DNA of 59,972 bases from Ignavibacteriota bacterium (GTDB lineage: Bacteria > Bacteroidota > Ignavibacteria > UBA10030 > SZUA-254). Positions within the stretch are counted from its first letter, which is position 1, and each line of letters opens with the position of its first letter. Shown here in pieces: positions 8,416 to 16,987 of this stretch. The stretch lies in NCBI GenBank assembly GCA_025358305.1, contig JANYJZ010000024.1:1-59972 (forward strand). Reading direction: 5' to 3'. The notes under the pieces were generated by a model. That model worked only from the letters and a program-made list of their open reading frames with translations, was not told the DNA's origin and searched no databases. The translations under genes and the position numbers were made by a program.

Positions 8416-9566
8416 TTAGGGCGATCCTTCTGGCCGGCCTCTACCTCCATATTCCCTTCTGCGAGCACAAGTGCATCTACTGCGACTTCTATTCCATCGA
8501 GTCGCTCGATCCGATAGACTCGTTCGTCGCGGCGCTCAAGCTCGAGATCGCGATGCAATCCGGGCGCAGCGCCGATCCGTTCGAGACCATCTTCTTCGGC
8601 GGCGGGACGCCGTCGCTTCTCGCCCCCCGGACCGTCGGCGAGATCCTCGAACTTCTCCATGCGACGTTCACGATCGACGCGGGCGCCGAAGTGACCCTCG
8701 AAGCCAATCCGGGGACGGTCGATGAGCGAAAACTCGCGGAACTTCGTTCCGTCGGGATCAACCGCGTGAGCTTCGGCGTGCAGTCATTCCACGAGGATGA
8801 CCTGAAGTTCCTCACGAGAATCCACTCCGCGGACCAGGCCCGCGACTCCGTGCGCGCCGCGCGCCGCGCCGGCTTCGACAACCTGAGCCTCGACCTCATC
8901 TTCTCCCTCCCGGGCCAGACCATGGAACGGTGGGACGCGAACCTCCGAAGCGCGATCGCTCTCGAGCCGGAGCACATCTCTTGCTACAGCCTCATCGTCG
9001 AGAAGGGAACCCCGCTCGCGCGGATGGTGGAATCGCATCAGGTCTCGACCCTGCCGGTCGAATCCGACGCGCGCCTCTACGAACACACGATGGACGTCCT
9101 CCTGTCTGCTGGGTTCGAACAGTACGAGATTTCGAACTTCGCACGACCGGGGCTGCGCTCCCGTCACAACAGCAACTATTGGAACCATACGAACTACGTC
9201 GGCTTCGGGCCCTCGGCGCATTCCTACTGGAACGGCCGCCGGTGGTGGAATATTTCGAACTTGCGGACATATCTGGAGAAGATCGATTCGGGAGAGCTCC
9301 CCGTCGCGGGCGAAGAATCGCTCACGAGCCAGCAGCTCCTGGACGAGGAGGTCATGCTCGGCCTGAGAAGCGGCGGGATCGACCTCGACGGCATCGAACG
9401 GCGCTACGGCGTGCGCCTTGAAGATGGGAGCGGCGAGGAACTTCTGCGGCTCGTCGCCGACGGCATGGCAGTCCGCGACGGATCGCATTTCCGCCTCACG
9501 TGCAGAGGTTATCTCATCAGCGACGAGGTCAGCGGGTCGCTTCTGTCACGGGTCGAGATGGTTTGA
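8385..9566 (+). CDS. hemW: HemW-like radical SAM haem chaperone
   Basis: A radical SAM protein of about 390 aa. GLYLHIPFCEHKCIYCDF holds the CX3CX2C cluster motif. The residue after the third cysteine is DF rather than xC, as in HemW (haem chaperone) rather than true oxygen-independent coproporphyrinogen oxidase HemN. Further family motifs are FFGGGTPSLL, GVQSFHEDDLKFL and SLDLIFSLPGQT, and a C-terminal HemN_C domain (EEVMLGLRSGGIDL). The start is uncertain: no ATG lies near the conserved N-terminus. GTG 8385 was taken, but CTG 8412 or ATT 8415, at the lepB stop, would give the usual short N-terminus. It overlaps lepB and belongs to the lepA operon. Confidence 0.88.
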   Translation: MGPPLFAHPLIRAILLAGLYLHIPFCEHKCIYCDFYSIESLDPIDSFVAALKLEIAMQSGRSADPFETIFFGGGTPSLLAPRTVGEILELLHATFTIDAGAEVTLEANPGTVDERKLAELRSVGINRVSFGVQSFHEDDLKFLTRIHSADQARDSVRAARRAGFDNLSLDLIFSLPGQTMERWDANLRSAIALEPEHISCYSLIVEKGTPLARMVESHQVSTLPVESDARLYEHTMDVLLSAGFEQYEISNFARPGLRSRHNSNYWNHTNYVGFGPSAHSYWNGRRWWNISNLRTYLEKIDSGELPVAGEESLTSQQLLDEEVMLGLRSGGIDLDGIERRYGVRLEDGSGEELLRLVADGMAVRDGSHFRLTCRGYLISDEVSGSLLSRVEMV

Positions 9567-9653
9567 ACGGTTGGAATTGAAGGCCGCTTCTGCAAAATTT
9601 CCATCAAAGCGAGCCGGCACGCGTCGTGTAAAGAAGAGTACCGGCTTTCATTC

Positions 9654-10184
9654 ATGTTTCCTATTTGGAGGGACCGCATCGTGACGTTACGAACTCTGAT
9701 CATTTCATGCTTCTCACATGTCATCTCGATCCTCGTGTCTGTCCTGGTCGTTGGAATGCTGGTGTCGATCTCCTGCGCCCCGAAGGTCGACACAGACGCC
9801 ATCTCGAAGGAATTGACGCGGCTCGATGACGATTGGTCGAAATCGGCGGCCGCGAAAGACGCCGAGAAGGTGGCATCATTTTATGCCGCGGATGCCATCG
9901 TCTATCCTCCGAATGCGCCCACCGTTCATGGCCAGGCCTCGGCGAAGAAGGCATGGGCGTCGTTCTTCACTGACTCGACCTTCACGATCTCCTGGAAGAC
10001 GGTGTTCGCAGAGGTTTCGAAGAGCGGGGATCTCGGATTCACGACCGGCACCTACGAGGATTCGTACCGCAAACCTGACGGTACCCTGGTCAGCGAGAAA
10101 GGCAAATATCTCTGTACCTGGGAGAAGCAGGCGGACGGGACGTGGAAGGCAACGCACGACATGTGGAACTCTGATTCCATGTAG
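9654..10184 (+). CDS. DUF4440/SnoaL-like lipoprotein
   Basis: The 176-aa protein has a long hydrophobic N-terminal segment (about residues 20-40) ending SISC, a plausible lipobox with Cys at about residue 41. The remainder is a single DUF4440 (nuclear transport factor 2-like) domain: DDWSKSAAAKDAEKVASFYAADA, then VYPPNAPTVHG and a C-terminal GKYLCTWEKQADGTWKATHD. Members form cone-shaped folds that bind small ligands; no enzyme activity can be assigned. It follows hemW by 87 nt. A weak GTTG at 9570 with a poor -7 is the only promoter candidate. Confidence 0.8.
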   Translation: MFPIWRDRIVTLRTLIISCFSHVISILVSVLVVGMLVSISCAPKVDTDAISKELTRLDDDWSKSAAAKDAEKVASFYAADAIVYPPNAPTVHGQASAKKAWASFFTDSTFTISWKTVFAEVSKSGDLGFTTGTYEDSYRKPDGTLVSEKGKYLCTWEKQADGTWKATHDMWNSDSM

Positions 10185-10478
10185 TTCCGTGCCGGTCGCA
10201 ACTTGGGTGGACCATGCCGGTCGATCCCGTACATGGCCGGATTTCTCCACACACATCCTATGATGAAGACGGCGGTCATTCGACGCTCTGAGCATCGAAT
10301 GAGCAATTCTCCGCAATCGAGAATCAGGCGGCGTCGATGCGCCGCGGTCAGTTTCACACCATCAGGCCCCGCAGGCGCATTTTGACCCAATTGGAATTGT
10401 TTCAATTTTCTTCTATATTTAATCCACTTTATTTGTTAAACGGGCTCAAAAACGCTTTTTCTTCTCTCCGAGGATGGA
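10185..10478. other. Intergenic region ahead of the DUF2723 gene
   Basis: No coding frame with family features is seen. The last 90 nt are AT-rich and hold the promoter described separately. No clear terminator for the DUF4440 gene was found. Confidence 0.5.
10390..10421 (+). promoter_or_regulatory. Promoter of the DUF2723 gene
   Basis: ATTG (10390-10393), 20 nt, TATATTTA (10414-10421), giving a leader of about 50 nt. Confidence 0.7.
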
Positions 10479-13253
10479 ATGTCTGACCACAAAATAAACA
10501 GATTCACGGCCATTGGTGTTTTCCTGATCACGGCCATCGTCTACTTCAAGACGCTCTCCGTGACAGTCGTGTTCTGGGACGTGGGCGAGTTCATCGCATC
10601 CGCGGTGCTCCTCCAGGTGCCCCATCCGCCGGGATCTCCGCTCTTCATCCTCCTTGGAAGGATCGTCTCGATCATTCCCTTTATGACCGACATCGCCGCC
10701 CGGGTCCACTCGATCTCCGCGACCGGGAGCGCACTGACGATCATGTTCCTGTATCTCAGCTGCGTGAAGGTGATCCTCAGGGTCCGCGGACCGATCACCA
10801 GCACGTATGACCGTCTTGTCACCTTCGGATCGTCGGCGATCGGCGCGCTCGCGCTCGCGTTCACCACGACCTTCTGGGACAACTCCATCGAGGCGGAAGT
10901 GTACGGCGTCAGCATGCTCTTCGTCTCGCTGATCATCTGGCTTGCCATGCGTTGGTGGGAGAAGGCGGACGAGCCCCACAACGAACGGTACATCCTCCTC
11001 ATCGCGTACCTCGTCGGATTGTCGGTCGGTGTCCACCTCCTGGCCGTGCTCGCGATCTTCTTCGTCCTCATGGCCTATTACTTCCGGACGTACGAGGTGA
11101 ACCGCCAAACGGCGCTGAAGTTCGCGGTGATCGGACTCGGTATCTTCTTCATCGTCTATCCCGGCGTCGTCCAGATCCTGCCGTCGCTCCTCGACGGCGA
11201 ATTCGCAGGCGCCCGGAGTGCGCTCATCTCGTTCGTCCCGCTCATCCTCATCGCGGGGGCCGTGTACGGCGTCTACAGTTCGCTCAAGACGAAGCAGAAG
11301 GTGCTTCATATCGCGTGCCTGTCGTTCCTCCTCATCGTTCTCGGCTACACGACGTATACGGCCGTTCTCATCCGCTCGAACGTGCCGAACCTCCCGATGA
11401 ACGAGAACACCCCCCGGGATCTCGCGAAGCTCACGAGCTACCTCGGACGCGAGCAGTACGGCGACACGCCGATGTTCAAGGGCCAGAGCTGGGACAACGA
11501 TCTCCAGAACTACCGCGAGAAGATCTTTCCGCGCCGCTGGTCCCAGGAAGCGATGCACGAGCCGACCCGGACGAACTACACGAGCGACGAGGATTTTCTC
11601 TGGCGCTATCAGATCAACCACATGTACATCCGGTACGTCCTCTGGAACTTCGTCGGCGCGGCCGGCGACACGCAGGATGCGGGCGTGAGTTGGAAGGACA
11701 CATGGGGGATCCCGCTCATCATCGGGCTCATCGGGCTCTACTACCACTTCCAGAAGGACTGGAAGATGGCGCTGAACTTCCTCACCCTCTTCACGGTGAT
11801 GGGCATCGTGCTGGCGCTCTATCAGAACCAGCAGGAGCCCCAACCGCGTGAGCGCGACTACTTCTACGTCGGCGCCTACTTCATCCTCGCGATGTGGATC
11901 AGCGTTGGCCTTGTGGCGATCTTGGACTCCCTGAAGAAGGTGCTGAAGTCGGAGAGCGGGATGACCGCCGCCGCCGCGGGCATCCTCATGCTCGGCGCCA
12001 TCGCCATCCCCGTCAACCTGGCCCGGATCAACTGGTTCGAACACGACCGGAGCGGCAATTACGTCGCCTGGGACTACTCGTACAACCTTCTGCAATCGTG
12101 CGACCAGGACGGGATCCTCTTTACGAACGGGGACAACGATACGTTTCCCGTCTGGTACCTTCAGGACGTCGAAGGGATACGCCGCGATGTCCGGGTCGTG
12201 AACTTGAGTCTCGTCAACACGCCCTGGTACATCGACCTGCTCAAGAATCAGATGCCGCACGGGACGAAGAAGGTCCCCATCTCGCTCTCCGACCAGCAGA
12301 TCGAACGGATCAGCCCCGTCCTCTGGAAGCCGCGCCAGCTCGAGCTGCCGGTCCCGAAATCGGTCGTCGACAAGTTCATGTCCGGGGACTACCCGACGCA
12401 GTCCGGCGTGTCGCTTCTCGACAGCAACGTCGCTGCGAAAGGAAAGATCCTCTATACGCTGAGTGGCGTCCAGATCAACCAGGATACGCGCATTCTCCGG
12501 GTTCAGGACATCATGGTTCGGGACATCATTACGGCGAACAACTGGGAGCGCCCGATCTATTTCGCGGTCACTGTTTCGCCGGATTCCAAGATCGGTCTCG
12601 ACAATTATCTCTGGATGCAGGGCCAGACGTACCAGCTCAAGCCGTTCCGGAACAACTCGACCGAAGGCGGGCTCGATGAGAAGATCATGGATGCGAACTT
12701 CATGGCCCAAAACACCGTTCCGTCGAAGACGCCGCAGCACGGGTTCATGTACCGGAACCTCAACAACCCGAAGGTGTACTACGACGAGAACGTGAGCCGC
12801 ATGATGATGAACTACCGCGCGGGATTCATCCGCCTCGCGGAGAACGCGAGCCGGGTCCACGGGGACACGGCGAAGGCGAAGATGATCATGTCGCGCATGG
12901 AGCAGACCGTTCCGCTCGACGTCGTTCCGATGCAGGACTGGCGCTATCTCGTCTACCTCATGCGGGTGTACCGCGACCTCGGCGACCAGGCGAACTACGA
13001 GAAGTACAGCAAGAAGGTCGAAGAGAAGGCGAACGAACTCGTCTCGACGGCGGGCGCCGACCCGCAGTCCCTCATCGAGCCGTACCAGGTCCTGTTGGAA
13101 CTCTATGACATTCGGAAGAACTATCCGGCCGCCCTTGAGATCCTCAACAAGATCTCCGAACAGTACCCGAACGATCCGGAAGTGAACCGCCGGATGGGGA
13201 TGTATCGCGAGCTGCTGAAGACCGGCATCGCCGATTCCGGCAAGAAGCAGTAG
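10479..13253 (+). CDS. DUF2723 (TMEM260/GT117-like) membrane glycosyltransferase with C-terminal TPR
   Basis: A 924-aa protein with many membrane helices in the first 520 residues, beginning with the DUF2723 signature FWDVGEFIASAVLLQVPHPPG (positions about 32-52). The WDxxE motif just after TM1 fits a GT-C active site, and P-H-P-P-G is highly conserved in the family. DUF2723 contains vertebrate TMEM260, an O-mannosyltransferase, and is grouped as GT117. Residues 520-740 form a soluble domain (GDNDTFPVWYLQDVEGIRRDVRVVN), and the last 110 residues look like TPR helices (YEKYSKKVEEKANEL; YPAALEILNKI). In this lineage it may O-glycosylate exported proteins. It precedes the glycan operon after a 223-nt gap. 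Confidence 0.9.
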   Translation: MSDHKINRFTAIGVFLITAIVYFKTLSVTVVFWDVGEFIASAVLLQVPHPPGSPLFILLGRIVSIIPFMTDIAARVHSISATGSALTIMFLYLSCVKVILRVRGPITSTYDRLVTFGSSAIGALALAFTTTFWDNSIEAEVYGVSMLFVSLIIWLAMRWWEKADEPHNERYILLIAYLVGLSVGVHLLAVLAIFFVLMAYYFRTYEVNRQTALKFAVIGLGIFFIVYPGVVQILPSLLDGEFAGARSALISFVPLILIAGAVYGVYSSLKTKQKVLHIACLSFLLIVLGYTTYTAVLIRSNVPNLPMNENTPRDLAKLTSYLGREQYGDTPMFKGQSWDNDLQNYREKIFPRRWSQEAMHEPTRTNYTSDEDFLWRYQINHMYIRYVLWNFVGAAGDTQDAGVSWKDTWGIPLIIGLIGLYYHFQKDWKMALNFLTLFTVMGIVLALYQNQQEPQPRERDYFYVGAYFILAMWISVGLVAILDSLKKVLKSESGMTAAAAGILMLGAIAIPVNLARINWFEHDRSGNYVAWDYSYNLLQSCDQDGILFTNGDNDTFPVWYLQDVEGIRRDVRVVNLSLVNTPWYIDLLKNQMPHGTKKVPISLSDQQIERISPVLWKPRQLELPVPKSVVDKFMSGDYPTQSGVSLLDSNVAAKGKILYTLSGVQINQDTRILRVQDIMVRDIITANNWERPIYFAVTVSPDSKIGLDNYLWMQGQTYQLKPFRNNSTEGGLDEKIMDANFMAQNTVPSKTPQHGFMYRNLNNPKVYYDENVSRMMMNYRAGFIRLAENASRVHGDTAKAKMIMSRMEQTVPLDVVPMQDWRYLVYLMRVYRDLGDQANYEKYSKKVEEKANELVSTAGADPQSLIEPYQVLLELYDIRKNYPAALEILNKISEQYPNDPEVNRRMGMYRELLKTGIADSGKKQ

Positions 13254-13476
13254 GACCGCCTGCCCGGCGCCGCTCTGTCGTTCTCAACGGACTGACGTCG
13301 CCGGGCCTGCCGTCAAAGGGAATTCGTCGAAAAATTTGAGAGGATGTTATCGGCCGCTTTTCATCATCGATGTCCCGTGACCGCCGATCCGTCCGCGCCG
13401 TCCATGCCCGGACATCCGCCCGCTTGCCGTTGTCCGCTGTTCCTCTGACCGCCCCCGTCCCGCCCGCCGCCTTCCA
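13254..13476. other. Intergenic region with a long inverted repeat
   Basis: GCCCGGCG (13262-13269) and CGCCGGGC (13299-13306) form a perfect 8-bp inverted repeat with a 29-nt loop just after the DUF2723 stop, without a T-tract. It may stabilise the mRNA end. No NTTG-N20-TATATT promoter is evident before the glycan operon, so read-through is possible. Confidence 0.4.
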
Positions 13477-14598
13477 ATGAACATCCTCATCATCAACTGG
13501 CAGGACCGGAAGAATCCGGACGCCGGGGGCGCCGAGGTACACCTCCACGAGATCTTCTCTCGCGTGGTCCGCATGGGCCACAGCGTGACGCTCTACTGTT
13601 CCTCGTTCGATGGCGCGCCACCGGAGGAGCTGGTCGACGGGATCCGCGTCGTGAGGGAAGGGGGGAGGCAGCTCTTCAATTACCATGTGCCGCTTCGGTA
13701 CATGAGGAGCTTCCGCCAGGAACGCTACGATATCGTCATCGACGATATGAACAAGATCCCCTTCTTCACGCCGCTCTTCGTCCGGGGCCCGCACATGGGG
13801 CTCATTCACCACCTCTTTGACAGGAGCATCTTTCTCGAAACGCTCTTCCCAATCGCGGTCTATGTCTATCTTATGGAGCGCTGGGCGATCGCGCTCTTCC
13901 GGCGAACGCGCACCAAGATGTTCGCGGTATCGCCCAGCACCAAGGCGGAGCTCGTCGCCAACGGCCTGCGCGCTGAGGACATCGCGCTCGTCCACAACTG
14001 CGTCGATCACGCGACGCACACCCCGGGCGAATCGGAGCGGAGCGCCGCGCCGCTCATCGGCTACTTCGGCAGGCTCAAGAGATACAAATCGGTCGACCAC
14101 CTTCTGAAGGCCTTCGCCGCGGTGCGCAAGGACGTTCCGGGCGTGAAGCTCCTCATCGTCGGGGAAGGGGACCACCGCAAGGATCTCGAAATGCTCGCTT
14201 CGTCCCTCGGCATCGCCGCCGACGTGCGCTTCACCGGCTTTGTCTCCGAGGAGGAGAAGGTACGGCTCCTCCGGCAGGTCTGGTTCGTCGTCAACACCTC
14301 CTCGAAGGAGGGTTGGGGTCTGACGGTCATCGAAGCGAACGCCTGTCGGACGATGGTCCTCGCCAGCGACGTGCCGGGACTCAGGGACGCGATCCAGGAC
14401 GGGGTAACAGGCCTGCTTTATCCCTACGGAGACGTCGGGGAACTTACGCGATCGATGGTTCGGCTTCTCTCCGACACGGAACTCCGCCGCCGGCTCTCAC
14501 AAGCGGCCTACACCTGGTCCCTCACTTTCGACTGGGCAAAGGTCGCCGAACTCACCGTCTCCCTCCTCGAGGAGGAGATCGGCCGGTGCGGCCGATGA
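13477..14598 (+). CDS. Glycosyltransferase family 4 (GT-B), first of the glycan operon
   Basis: A 373-aa GT-B retaining glycosyltransferase. The N-terminal domain begins MNILIINWQDRKNPDAGGAEVHLHEIF, in which NPDAGGAE is the glycine-rich donor loop. The C-terminal domain has YFGRLKRYKSVDHLLKAF and the EX7E motif EGWGLTVIEANACRTMVLASD. The enzyme would act at the cytoplasmic face to extend a lipid-linked glycan from a sugar nucleotide; donor and acceptor are unknown. ATG 13477 starts at the expected first beta strand. Its stop overlaps the next gene as ATGA, and this type of 4-nt overlap recurs for the next genes. Confidence 0.92.
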   Translation: MNILIINWQDRKNPDAGGAEVHLHEIFSRVVRMGHSVTLYCSSFDGAPPEELVDGIRVVREGGRQLFNYHVPLRYMRSFRQERYDIVIDDMNKIPFFTPLFVRGPHMGLIHHLFDRSIFLETLFPIAVYVYLMERWAIALFRRTRTKMFAVSPSTKAELVANGLRAEDIALVHNCVDHATHTPGESERSAAPLIGYFGRLKRYKSVDHLLKAFAAVRKDVPGVKLLIVGEGDHRKDLEMLASSLGIAADVRFTGFVSEEEKVRLLRQVWFVVNTSSKEGWGLTVIEANACRTMVLASDVPGLRDAIQDGVTGLLYPYGDVGELTRSMVRLLSDTELRRRLSQAAYTWSLTFDWAKVAELTVSLLEEEIGRCGR

Positions 14599-15596
14599 CG
14601 TCTTCCTCGCAGCCGCACCGAGACGTCAAGATCCTCTTCACGTCCGCATTCCCGGCGCCGTTCATCGAGGACGACCTGAAAGCGCTTTCCGCGGCCTACG
14701 ACGTCCGCGCGCTCACCGGCCACGGCGTGCGCCAGGCGCTCCGGATCTTCTTCAACGTCTTCCGCTCCGACCTTCTCTTTTGCTGGTTCGGTTCCGTCTA
14801 CGCCGGGGTCGGGGTATTCGCGTCGCGCATCGCCGGCATCCCTTCGATCATCATCGTCGGCGGCGTCGATGCTGCGAAGGACGCCGATCTCCAGTACGGC
14901 ATCTGGCTCAGCACGTGGAGGGCGAAGTTTGTTCGGTACGCGTTCCGCAGGGCGACGCACGTCCTCGTCGTCGACCCGAGCCTGAGCGAACCGGCCCGGA
15001 CCCTCGCGGGGTACGACGGCGCGAACATACGGTATGTCCCGACGGGGTACGACCCGGAGTACTGGCGGCCGATGGGGGAGAAGGAACGCGAGGTCCTCAC
15101 GGTGGCGGTGGTCAGGGAGGCGAAGAACCTCCGCCGGAAGGGGATCGACGTCTTGATCGATGCCGCCCGGCGCGTCCCGGAGATCCCGTTCACCGTCATC
15201 GGCGTGACCCCGGAGATCGTCCGGTTCCTCGAGGTCCCGGAGAATATGACGTTCGTCGCACCGATCCCGCGCCAGGAGATCCTTCCGTACTACCAGCGTG
15301 CGAAGGTCTACGCGCAGCCTTCGCGGCGTGAAGGGCTCCCAAACGCCCTCTGCGAAGCGATGCTCGCCGGCTGTATCCCCGTCGTCTCAGACGTCAACGG
15401 GAACCCGACGGCCGCGGGCGATACAGGCTTCGTCATCTCCCCTGGGGACGGGGAAAAGCTCGCCGCGGGCATCCTCCGCGCCATAATGCTCGGGGACGAG
15501 GAGTCCGCCAGGGCGCGTTCGCGGATCGTCTCGCTCTTCCCGCAACAAGGCCGCGTCGCCGAACTTCGCAGGCTCATCGAATCGTCCGTGCAATGA
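14595..15596 (+). CDS. Glycosyltransferase family 4
   Basis: A 333-aa GT-B glycosyltransferase with a shortened N-terminal domain (about residues 14-150). The C-terminal nucleotide-sugar domain is complete: VAVVREAKNLRRKGIDVLIDAA, VTFVAPIPRQEILPYYQRA-type helix and the EX7E motif EGLPNALCEAMLAGCIPVVSD. ATG 14595 overlaps the previous stop (ATGA); the longer frame upstream is a shadow. It is the second sugar-adding step candidate of this operon. The reduced acceptor domain may mean a small or membrane-bound acceptor; that is inference. Confidence 0.9.
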   Translation: MTSSSQPHRDVKILFTSAFPAPFIEDDLKALSAAYDVRALTGHGVRQALRIFFNVFRSDLLFCWFGSVYAGVGVFASRIAGIPSIIIVGGVDAAKDADLQYGIWLSTWRAKFVRYAFRRATHVLVVDPSLSEPARTLAGYDGANIRYVPTGYDPEYWRPMGEKEREVLTVAVVREAKNLRRKGIDVLIDAARRVPEIPFTVIGVTPEIVRFLEVPENMTFVAPIPRQEILPYYQRAKVYAQPSRREGLPNALCEAMLAGCIPVVSDVNGNPTAAGDTGFVISPGDGEKLAAGILRAIMLGDEESARARSRIVSLFPQQGRVAELRRLIESSVQ

Positions 15597-16987
15597 AACG
15601 GCTCTCTGAGAACATCCTGGCGATCACGGCGAGCGACCTCGGACGCCGCCTGTTGGGGTTCCTCGCCGTGGCGTACCTCGCGCGCACGGTCGGCGTCTCG
15701 GGATTTGGGACCGTCAATATCGGGTTCGCGGTCCTGTCGTACGCGATGATGGTGAGCGGGGGCGGCCTTGGGCCGTACGGCGCCCGCGCCATCGCGCGCG
15801 GTGATGCACCGACGCTCGCGTCGGCGGTCGCTGGGGTGCGGCTTGCCGCCTCGGGCGTCCTCTTCGTTATCGTTTCCGTTGGTGCGTTCCTCCTCATCCC
15901 GGAGAAGCAGACGGCGGCCCTCATCTCGGTCTTCCTCCTCTCGCAGTTCGCGAACGCCTTCCTCCTCGACTGGTATTTTCAGGGAAAGGAGCAGATGAGC
16001 GTCATCGGGGCCGCCCGGCTCATTTCGGCGGCGGTCTATCTTCTTTTTCTCGTCATGTTCGTCGGTTCCGCCGACAACCTTATCTGGGTCGCGATCGCTG
16101 CGGTCGCCGGAGACGCCATCGGAGCGATGGTCACCGTCGCACGGTTCCATAAGGTGTCGGGGTCAAGCATCGGCGTGAGGTTTCGCGGCGGCATGGCGCT
16201 CTTCCGGGAGGCATTCCCGATCGGCATCGGCTCGATGATCGCGCATATGACGGTGAATCTCCCGACGATCGTTCTCGGGATCTTCCTCACGAACGCGGAC
16301 GCCGGAACGTACAGTGCGGCAGCAAAGCTCGTCTTCTTCCTCCTTGTCTTTGACCGTCTGCTGTCGACGCTCCTCCTGCCGGCGTCCTCACGGTACTTTG
16401 CCGAAGCGCCGGAGAAGCTCTCCGACATGCTCACGACAGCGCTTCGGTGGGTTCTCCGGATCGCCCTCCCGGTCTGCGTCGGCGGAACGATCCTTGCGTC
16501 GCGGATCATCCCTCTGGTCTACGGCCCGGCATTCGCGGCGTCGGCGGACGTCCTGCGGATCCTCATCTGGTTTCTGCTCCTGACGATGGTGCACACGGTC
16601 TATACGGCGGGACTCATCGCCGCCGGCCGGGAGAAGCGGTACGGCCGGGTCATGATCATGAGCGGCGTCATCTATACGGTCTGCGTCTGCGGTTCCACAT
16701 GGTACTACGGCGTGGCGGGAGCCGCCGTCGGGATCGTGGTGTCGGAACTCGCGACGCTCGTCCTCATGCAGCGCGAAGCGGCGCAGTGCATAGAGGTCCG
16801 ACCCGACCGGTCGTCCTTCGTCGCCCTTATTGCCGCGGCCGCGATGGGCGGAGTGCTCGTCGCGCTGCCCCCGCTTCATCCGCTCATCCTGGTGGCGATC
16901 GGAGTGTTCGTCTATGCGGTCCTTCTTTTTATTCTGAAGGGGATCACACTCAAGGATTTCTCCGTCTTCGTGGACCAATCCGCATGA
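15593..16987 (+). CDS. Wzx-like oligosaccharide flippase
   Basis: A 464-aa membrane protein with about 12-14 predicted helices and few charged loops. Its N-terminus (LRRLLGFLAVAYLARTVGVSGFGTVNIGFAV, given as a pattern of RRLLGF...LARTxGxxxFG) is the hallmark of the polysaccharide-transport (PST/MATE-like) flippases that move lipid-linked oligosaccharide across the inner membrane. It overlaps both neighbours by ATGA, inside a run of glycosyltransferases, which supports that role. No Wzy-type polymerase is visible in the window. Confidence 0.9.
   Translation: MKRLSENILAITASDLGRRLLGFLAVAYLARTVGVSGFGTVNIGFAVLSYAMMVSGGGLGPYGARAIARGDAPTLASAVAGVRLAASGVLFVIVSVGAFLLIPEKQTAALISVFLLSQFANAFLLDWYFQGKEQMSVIGAARLISAAVYLLFLVMFVGSADNLIWVAIAAVAGDAIGAMVTVARFHKVSGSSIGVRFRGGMALFREAFPIGIGSMIAHMTVNLPTIVLGIFLTNADAGTYSAAAKLVFFLLVFDRLLSTLLLPASSRYFAEAPEKLSDMLTTALRWVLRIALPVCVGGTILASRIIPLVYGPAFAASADVLRILIWFLLLTMVHTVYTAGLIAAGREKRYGRVMIMSGVIYTVCVCGSTWYYGVAGAAVGIVVSELATLVLMQREAAQCIEVRPDRSSFVALIAAAAMGGVLVALPPLHPLILVAIGVFVYAVLLFILKGITLKDFSVFVDQSA

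Noticed and set aside
10446-12860. Minus-strand open frame of 804 codons opposite the DUF2723 gene
   Set aside because: It is full of Arg, Asp and His in the way typical of antisense frames in GC-rich coding DNA, and the plus strand carries a clear membrane glycosyltransferase.
13262-13306. Intrinsic terminator after the DUF2723 gene
   Set aside because: The 8-bp inverted repeat has a long loop and no T-tract, so it is noted only as an inverted repeat.
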